64,000 nt of DNA from Eremophila alpestris peregrina (lineage: Eukaryota; Chordata; Aves; Passeriformes; Alaudidae): the NCBI GenBank assembly GCA_009792885.1, contig WMCF01000021.1:3858256-3922255 (forward strand). Direction: 5' to 3'. The translations under genes and the position numbers were made by a program. Every line of letters starts with the position of its first letter. Within the stretch, counting starts at the first letter, position 1. Below, in pieces: positions 56,200 to 64,000 of this stretch. The notes under the pieces are model-generated. The model ran no database searches. It was given only the letters and a program-made list of their open reading frames with translations, and was not told where the DNA came from.

Positions 56200-56505
56200 A
56201 CGTTGGTTTGGAGGTTGTATTTTGTCTGCACTCTGATGATCTGTGAATAGCCTTTGTTCTGTGGGCTTCAGTTTAAACCTACAGAGTGACTTTGGAGTGG
56301 GTGTTTATAGTTCTTTGCTTGCTTGTTCACAGGGTAAGGCTGTTGATAGATGAATAAAGTGCCACTTGAGGTTGTTAACAGCCATGACTGGTAATGCTAG
56401 TTCCACTAAGATAAACAGTGAAATGCTACAGCAATTAGCATTAAGGTCTCACTTGGCCAGTGCTGATTTTCAAAGCCTTAGATATGGTGCTCCACAGATA
56501 CCCGG

Positions 56506-56771
56506 GGCTGGGGGTCTGGAGCTGCTCTCATCCCATGGCTGGGGGTCTGGAGCTGCTCTCATCCCANNNNNNNNNNNNNNNNNNNNNNNNNNNNNNNNNN
56601 NNNNNNNNNNNNNNNNNNNNNNNNNNNNNNNNNNNNNNNNNNNNNNNNNNNNNNNNNNNNNNNNNNNNNNNNNNNNNNNNNNNNNNNNNNNNNNNNNNNN
56701 NNNNNNNNNNNGGCTGGGGGTCTGGAGCTGCTCTCATCCCATGGCTGGGGGTCTGGAGCTGCTCTCATCCC
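56506..56771. repeat. 31-bp minisatellite (interrupted by gap)
   Basis: Identical 31-bp units begin at 56506, 56537, 56712 and 56743. Each contains GGCTGGGGGTCTGGAGCTGC followed by TCTCATCCCAT; the last copy is cut short. The visible copies are essentially identical, which suggests recent homogenisation. The start-to-start distance across the gap (175) is not a multiple of 31, so the gap size is an estimate. The frames read open through the array because the unit lacks stops; no protein is implied. Confidence 0.95.
56567..56711. other. Assembly gap (145 N)
   Basis: 145 consecutive Ns lie within the 31-bp minisatellite, flanked on both sides by perfect repeat units. The copy number of the array is therefore unresolved. 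Confidence 0.99.
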
Positions 56772-59700
56772 TGCTCCAAGTGCTGGGGCTCCTCTATGGT
56801 GTGTGCACACAGCATCTCTGCATACTCAATGTGCCAGTAGGAAGCAGGAGCACAAAACCTGTAATGTTTCAGTCCAAAGCAATTAACCCTCTCACCCTGC
56901 GAGGAGTGGAGGGAGGAAAAGCTCAATTAAAGAGACTTGGAGTTTCCAGTAAGTGCAGAACTATGAAGGGAAGCAATAAGGCAGTGCTGTGGGCCTCACA
57001 TTCCTCTGGTCTCTTTACAACCTTTTCAGGCAATGTTTTTTACTTTTGATGTCCATAATCACAACTTGCTGTTTGAATGTGCCATCTGCTAGGGCCACAG
57101 CCCTCAATGGCTCTGAGCATGTGACTTCCAGAGATTTCATTGGAAATTTTGTGCAGCTTTGCTGGATCAACAGAAGTATTCAATTTATACTCTCATGGAA
57201 TGAGGGCCCTGGGACACTCAGAGCTTGCACTGCTTAGGGACAGGTTTTTATTAGAACTTTCCTGGTCTGATAAATGGATGTTAAAATAATTTAAAGATGA
57301 CAACCTTGGTGTCTTACAAGCCTGAAACACAGTCATTTTAGCTGGTAACTATGAATTAGAGGAGCAAGTTGCTGTGTTTTCAGGAGCAGGCAAGACTTTC
57401 ATTCCTTTCTCTGCTAAAAACATCATCACTGCAACCACTTTTGCTCTAATTGAATCAGGAATTTGGCACTCACAGGATGTTATGTGTCTGCTGATCTTTC
57501 TAACAATAGTTAATGAAGTTTGTTTTACTTGGAGCCTGTGTTCCTCTGGAAATTGCCTCTGTAGCCCACAATGGCAATGGAAATCCAGTGAACAGCAGAT
57601 CTCACCATGAGCATCCTGAGTGCCCTCTCACCTCCCCAGGGATGTGCAGGATGGAGCCACTCCTAAGGAATGGTCCAAAATGTCTCCTTCCTGGCACACA
57701 AGAGGTATGTTCACCATGTCTGTGGCACCAACAGGAAAACCAAGGAGCCCAGGTCAGTGAGAGAAGTGACTGTTCCTTCTCCTCCAGAGGGGTGTCAGTG
57801 TCTCTGTGCCCCCCTCAGCCCCAGCACTGGGTTTCTGTGCAGGCTCTGGCACATGTGACAAGCAGGTGCAGGAAGGCACTTTCAGATTCCAAAATACTCT
57901 TCCATCCCTTCAGTCAGTTTAGAAAGATGTCACCATAAAAAGAACAAGACAATTTTTTTTTTTGCCATTGACTTTCCGTTGTGCCCTTTCATGGGTTTAA
58001 AATCCACTTATCTGAAAGTGTGCAGTTACATTCTGTCCTTTTTCATCATTTAAATGCATCTTCTTGATCTGAAGAAATAAAAGCAATTTAAAAAATTAGA
58101 GATTTTGTTTTCATATGTGCTGCCAAGTCTGATACTGCAAAGTAACTGCTGAATTGGCACAAGCACTTTGAGAGAGCCAGCAGATTTAGGAAGGGAGAAG
58201 ATAAACCTTATTATGTTTCTTTGCCAAAGGAGAAAAGAAACGATATTGACTTAAATGTGGGAAATTTAAAAGGGGCCATATGTTCTCACTTTGTGCTTTG
58301 TTTCTAATAGATAGACAGAAATCTTTGAAGTGTGGATTGGCACAGTAGGGTGCATGCTTCTGTAGAGAAAAGATGCTAAATGGGGAGGATGTGAGGGGGC
58401 ACATGAAACTCTATTAGCCATGCAACAGCAAAGAGAGAAAGGCAAATCCAATGATAATGTACATCTGTTTCAGGGAATTTATAAGCTTTGAACATTTTTT
58501 ATGTGCAGATAAGTGGATCCTTTTCTTACCATAACTTAGAACTTCAAAGCAGATTGTGTGGATAATGCAAATTGCTGAAATATGAGATTTTCTTACAAAG
58601 AGGTTTCCAAAAAAGAAAAAAAGAAAGAATTAAGGCTAATTGATGCCACAGTCTTTTATGTACAGTGTAAAAACTCTACGAAAATTGATTTTTATGAACT
58701 AAGAAATTGATGAAAAAATATTGAAGGCTGCTGTTTGCATTCAGGGACTGTAGTTTGAAACTGAGTTTCTGTGAATTAAACATTTGTCTCTGATATCACT
58801 GCAGCAATATTGTAACATAAATTAAGATATGTAGCCAAGCTGTAATTGTATCAAAGTCTGGCATGTTGTAGGAATGTAAAATTCATGAGTGTGGCATGAT
58901 GTGCTACACCTGACCTTAACATCACTATCGAGGTATGAAGCAGGGATTTCTAGAATATGAGGGGAAAAAAACGATTACAAGAGACAAAAACTAATGGAGG
59001 GAGGCAGGAGGTGGAGGACACTGATATGGTTAAGCCTCGGGAGTAGATGAATGTGCAGCTCCTGAACTGCCCAGAGAAATGAGTTGCTCTCTGAGCTGGG
59101 AGGTTCCAGGCAGGCTGGGGATGCCAGCTGCATTCCAGCCGGGAGATAGGAATGTCCCAGCCCAAAGGCCAAGGCTGTGACACCCTGTGCAAGAAGTGAC
59201 ATCAGCCAAGGGGTTGTGCAGACCTTCATTCGATGCAGGGCACAGGGGCACTCCCTGGGCAGGCTCTGGCTATAAAACCAGCTTTGTCCTCCTTCCTGTG
59301 CTGTAAAGAGAGGGGTGCTGAGGCTCAGCCTGGTGCTGAGCACAGAGGCAACCAGGAGTGGGAGCTCATGCCTCATTCCTGAGTCCTCTCCCAGTTTTGG
59401 CTTGATTGGCCAGCTGGGCATCTTCAGTAGATGTTTTCTCCCCTCATTTTAGTATGAATGGATCACCACAACCTCAGTCGTGGAGTATTTTTTTTTATTC
59501 CTAAATCCTTGCTCAGTCTTGGTCACTGTCTGCCTTGGCAGGCTGTGGGGAAAGTGCCAGATCTCCATATCCTGGAATAATCTATATCCCTTCATACTTC
59601 ATGTCCAGGGCTTGTTCTTCTGCCACAAATCCACCTCAGCTGAGGTGGGAAGCAGAACCAGCTCTGTCCCCTCACCTCATGCTGGCAGTGACTCCAGAAT

Positions 59701-62604
59701 GCTTCCCCCTCACCCCAGCAGGTAAGATTGCCCTGAAAAGGGTTCATCTTTATTTTTTTTTCAGCTTTTGGGCTCTGAAGGGTGGCCCTGTGATGGGATC
59801 AGCACTCTGAGACTGTGGGATTCATCCCCATCCCTGGCCATGTGGGAAAACTCCCATGGAGGCAATGAAACAATTTGGGCCAAAATGTTGTTTTAAGCAG
59901 TCAGCAAGGGCTGGCAGAGGGTCAGACTCGAGGCAATCCCACCTTTTCTATTTCCAAGCACACCCCAAGAGCAGGGAGAGGGCAGCAGGCAGCGGTGCTG
60001 GAAAGAACAGCTGTATGCCATCAGACTCAAGATAGAAACATGAAGCATGTGGACTAATTAAGTTCCCAAGTGGCAGCGTACAAAGTGTACAGACCAAACA
60101 GAACAGTGCCTTCTGCTTGTTTTGATCAGCTCAGTTCTATCACTTTGATGCAAACAGCTTGGTTTGTGGCTGCCCAGGGACCCCTCCCAGCCTGGGCTCT
60201 GCCCTCACCCAGGAGAGCCTGGGGCTGCCCCATCTGCAGGGGGGCCCTCAGCAGCACCCAGTGCCAGGGAAAAGCATGAAAAATGCTCAGAACTTTGGAA
60301 TTAAGTTTCTTGCTTCAATTTTTTTTCCCCAGTCAGATATAATATTAGACACTTTCACCCTAAATAGGATGAAGTGGGCATGCTCTGACCAGCTTAGCAC
60401 AACAGGATGGACTTTAATTTTTTATTTTTCCTCCTCTGATGTCTTTCAGTCATTTCTTTTTTTCCTTCAGGGGGCCCAGCAGTCTTAGTTAGGTCTGTCA
60501 GCTGGCTTCCTAACTGGTTTGTAGCCCTGGTAACTTTTGATGTAGGCAGCATATGAGCCAGGATTCACCACACCCCCTACCACCCTCCTGCCCCTCTTTT
60601 ATTCCTCAGAGTTCTGGGTGGAAAACTACCTTAAGGATAGAAAAGAGAAGTTAATCTGAGAATCATCTTCCATGTGGAAAATGAATTTGTGGTGTTTCAA
60701 AGTCTCTTAGGCTCCAACAGGAGGCAGAAGGCACACTTTGGGGCAGGAATCCCATGAGCTGCTCTAGCAAGTTCCAAGAAAGGCTTGGCTCAAGTGTGGT
60801 TTTGCAGCAGGTTATAAATTGTAAAGCTTGAGGGGCTGTGACTGGTTTGAATTGTTTGCTTGTAATGATGCTCAGCCAGAGACTGAAGGATGAAACTGCT
60901 CAGTGTGGAGAGATGCTCTTTTTTTCTAAGTATAATTGTCAGCTTTAAGTTTGCCTTGCTAAGCTGCTTCAACTCAGACTTTCTTTTACTCCAGTACAGC
61001 ATCCAGTGAACTCTGGAATTTAAATTTAACTCTATTTTAATTCAGACTTCATCTCTCAGCTGAAACCTTGAGTTTTCAGAAGGTTGTATCATTGCTGGCT
61101 ACCTCATGCCTGATCACCAGCAATCCAGTTAGGACAAGATACATATGCTTTATTGTGACCTTTTTTCTGAGGTGTTCCTGATTTAATCTTTTTTACAGTC
61201 CCACTTTTCAGTCTTTAAGATCCAAGTGCTCAACCCAAACAATTTTAACTTCAACCCTCAAGTAACTGACTCCTTGAGGGAACTAAGGATGAACAAAGTT
61301 ACATTTTCATACACAGGATACCTGATCTCCTGTAAGCTGTCAGCCCTGGAACGTACAAACACATTGTTCAGGCTGCTCTGCTGTGGATGAATCCAATAAA
61401 ATATTGCTTTTGTTTACAGTAAGACCCTAAATTGTTCTTGTATTTTGTTAGACCCAGTTAAGTCCTTAATAATTTTATTTGATAAAGGAGTGTCAGCTCT
61501 TATTTGCTGTATTGGCCATTTGCAATAGACTGATTGTTTTTTCCCTCTTCCTTTGTTGCTTATTACAGATGGAACTCACATGTCTAAGTTCTACTTCTGA
61601 GCTTCTCAGGTAAGGAGACAAGTTTGTAGATGATATTTTTAGATGGATGTGTATAATAATTCAAAGTCCAGTAGCATTTCTTAGGTCTTTGTTCGCCACA
61701 GGTGAAGTGATTTTCTCCCAGAATTGCAGAAGTGCAATTGAGGAAAGATAAATGAGCATCTGACATTGCAGTGGTACTATGTCCTAGAACTGTAGTGCCA
61801 AGCAAAAATTACAACTTAGCCCTTGTTTTCTGGCAATGCCACAGAAGTGTTTGGGTCACTGCTGTGTAATGGTTGTTATCTGCCAGTGTGGAGGGAGTGG
61901 ACTCATTTCCTTAACCAAAGTTTCCAGCTCCACATGATTGGTTCATTGTGCTAGTAATGAACAGGTTTATTTAGGAAATTTTCAGAGATCGTGGTACAGC
62001 ATAAAGGTCCCAAATCTGCACTACCAAATATTACCAAAGCAATGCTGGCAGGTATTTCAGCACAGCAGAACAGTCCTGACAGCAGCCAGTGCCTGGTGTT
62101 TAAGGGATGGGATGAACTCCTGAGTGCTGAGGAGCTGTTCCCCAAGAATTCTCAGCAGGCAGAGATGCCTGGAGGCATCAGCAGACAGTGTCCTGTGCCC
62201 TCCAAAGCTCTCAGGCCTTTGTGCTGGGTGGTGGTCTCACTATTGTGATTCTGGTGATTCTGTTTGCTCTTACTGACTGCAGAGCATTTAGGCCTCTACT
62301 TTTGTTTGTGGCTGGTTTAGTCATTTAGAATGGGGTGGGATTTCAGAGACCATGGGGGGCTTTGTTTTGTCTCTTGGGGAGCTACTGAGCATGAACATGG
62401 GGTGTCAGAGGGTGCTGGCAGTGCTGCAAGGAGGCTGCAGGGAATGCAAGAGCAGCAGGAGCTGCAGTCCCTGCTGGCTGCAGCTCACTGAGTCCTGGGG
62501 CTGGCTGAAACCGTGCCTAGAAACAGGGCCCGTGCAGGCTGGGGAATTTCCCTGATGTCTGAACACATCAGAAATGGCAGAGAAGTGACTGCTGCTGCTC
62601 CAGA

Positions 62605-62715
62605 TGAGGGTGTAGTGACAGGATGTGGGTGTCTTAAACTGGCACAACACCTGTCTCTTATACACATCTTGAGGGTGTAGTGACAGGATGTGGGTGTCTT
62701 AAACTGGCACAACAC
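62605..62715. other. Nextera/Tn5 adapter artefact with 46-bp duplication
   Basis: 62651-62669 is exactly CTGTCTCTTATACACATCT, the reverse complement of the Tn5 mosaic end used in Nextera libraries. Directly before it (62605-62650) and directly after it (62670-62715) are two identical 46-bp copies starting TGAGGGTGTAG and ending GGCACAACAC. The likely true sequence has one copy and no adapter, so about 65 bp are spurious. Translations across it give the MCIRD and YKRQ peptides seen in adapter-contaminated assemblies. It should be masked. Confidence 0.97.
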
Positions 62716-64000
62716 TGCATGAGAGCTTAATCTGCTCCCTTTGCCTCCCCATCTCTACTCTGCTGCTACTCAGCCTTTACAAAACTGAAAAGGGCTTCTT
62801 GCAGTTGATACTGACAACGATTTCCTTAAGAATGAGCTAATGCTTAATGAGAATATTTATGGTGATTTGACCAGACCTTTTTTCAGGGTCACAAAAAAGG
62901 GGTATAAGTATGGCTTATAGATGGTGTGTTTTTCAGGGTTTGGTCTGAGAAACAAAGGGATCACACAGGATTTCCTTATGCCTCCAAACAGTTCTTTTCA
63001 ACAACATTTGATAGGCAGCCTGAAATTGGGGCCATGGTGTGGGACTTGGGCAGTAGCAGCAAAGCAGGTGGGAAGTGAGTGTGATGCTGACAAGCAGTTC
63101 TTAAAAATGTTCAACCTTCAAGCACAACAAAACACTGAAATATGAAATTTCTTCTGCTGGGAGTGATATAAATAACATTGAGAGCACATTTTTTTCTGTT
63201 AAATATTTAAATCCTGGCATTTTGGCCAGTTAATAACGATAGGGAAACTAGAAATATTCACTTGTCTCTTAGAGATCAACAGATCCTTAGAGTTTTCTAA
63301 GGTAGACCAAGTCAGTGCTTTGACAGGGAGGGAATCTCACTGGAATATTGTTGAAAGCAGAGAGCAGAATAACAATGAGTGTCAGGAGCACTGAGGGTTC
63401 AGAGGAGTTGAATGCAGAGGGCAACAGTGACAGAGACTAAACTCCAAAAGGCAGAAATAAAAAGGTTAAGTCAAACACAACTTCATATAGTCAGAAGGTG
63501 CTATAGAAACCTGCCAAGTCTGTCAAAAAAACCTGTACTAACAATGGTATTTTTAGGCAATATCATTCTCCTCAAAATCCACATTAATTCATGAGGGTTT
63601 TTTTTTCTCCCTGACACTCAAAATATCTGCTGGAAAACCTCTTCTATTCTTTTGCAAGAGCCTGTCAGCCAAGGGGAAAGGATTGATGCTCTGAGGCTTC
63701 CATTCTCAAACCTGGCATGTTGCAGGAGCTGTCTCTGAAAGCTCAGTGCTCTTTGGTCAGAGGCATCCTTTTCATTTGTTTGGCTCTAGCACCCCAGGAA
63801 GGTTTTTTTCATCTGATGTGTATTTGGATTGTATAGGCACAAAGGACAAAATAGCACCATATCCTGAGCCATCTTTCACCCTTGGCACCTCCAAACTTGC
63901 TCATTCTGCTGCTCAGTAAAGGCAGCAAAGACAGAATCTTTACAATAAAACAGGCTCAGAGGTTTTGGTTTTTTTAGCCACTTGAGAGGCATAAACTACC

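Larger units (their letters stand above)
52856..64000. other. Intergenic / no gene recognised
   Basis: No coding exon could be supported on either strand. In mammals SNX20, NOD2 and CYLD follow NKD1, but no SNX20-like PX-domain sequence is visible here. Content: low-complexity tracts (53.96 and 54.47 kb), a 31-bp minisatellite with a gap (56.5-56.8 kb), several GC-richer but CpG-poor stretches (57.6-57.9, 59.0-59.4, 60.2-60.3 kb) and the adapter artefact at 62.65 kb. The open frames are short, mutually overlapping and without family motifs. Confidence 0.6.

Noticed and set aside
56366..57049. Open frames across the 31-bp minisatellite and N gap
   Set aside because: They are created by the stop-free repeat and unknown bases; no protein family is visible.
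62651..62669. Natural Tn5-family transposon end
   Set aside because: There is a single 19-bp end, no transposase and no second end, and the flanking duplication is 46 bp rather than the 9 bp Tn5 makes. It is in a vertebrate assembly, so adapter contamination fits better.
62405..62715. Minus-strand open frames beginning MYKRQ or containing MCIRDR
   Set aside because: These peptides arise from the Nextera adapter and the 46-bp duplication.
52856..64000. SNX20, NOD2 or another neighbour expected after NKD1 by mammalian synteny
   Set aside because: No PX-domain, LRR or other recognisable coding exon was found on either strand. The neighbour is probably beyond the window or lost.
1..64000. tRNA, rRNA, CRISPR, bacterial operons, intact retroelements
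   Set aside because: Nothing with the required structure or motifs was seen; the sequence is ordinary vertebrate intron and intergenic DNA.

Overview
The window is vertebrate nuclear DNA, most likely from a bird. It is AT-rich, CpG-poor and almost entirely intronic or intergenic, with short coding exons far apart and GT/AG splice sites. No young mammalian-type SINEs or LINEs are seen; the only dispersed repeats I can suggest are old, decayed CR1/L3-like fragments. The bird call is an inference from repeat content, compactness and the protein sequence. It is not proven by any single marker.

One gene can be supported: NKD1 (naked cuticle homolog 1), a negative-feedback regulator of Wnt signalling that binds Dishevelled. 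It lies on the + strand. Seven coding exons are visible (14417-14474, 32666-32772, 35262-35357, 43471-43618, 44624-44708, 48391-48521, 49250-49824). They join in phase to 1,200 nt, i.e. 399 codons plus TAG. They carry the acidic segment, the EF-hand region, a conserved block shared by NKD1 and NKD2, and the histidine-rich C-terminus. The N-terminal part (by memory of human NKD1, roughly 65-70 residues including the MGK start) is not found here and should lie upstream of base 1.

Layout: 1-14416 is a long 5' intron containing an interrupted CTGCC-type tandem repeat at about 4.43-5.06 kb with a 70-N gap. 14.4-49.8 kb holds the seven exons and six introns (the largest is 18.2 kb). 49.8 to about 52.86 kb is the probable 3' UTR. 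From about 52.9 kb to the end is intergenic or unannotated, with a 31-bp minisatellite and a 145-N gap at about 56.5-56.8 kb. No second gene, tRNA, rRNA, CRISPR array or intact mobile element was recognised.

The clearest unexpected signal is technical. At 62651-62669 there is an exact 19-bp Tn5/Nextera mosaic-end sequence between two identical 46-bp copies of local sequence. This is a sequencing-adapter artefact left in the assembly, not biology. No new biological system was found. The more interesting biological leads are a candidate TCF/LEF cluster in the largest NKD1 intron, a G-rich hairpin just upstream of the EF-hand exon, and the non-canonical EF-hand loop.
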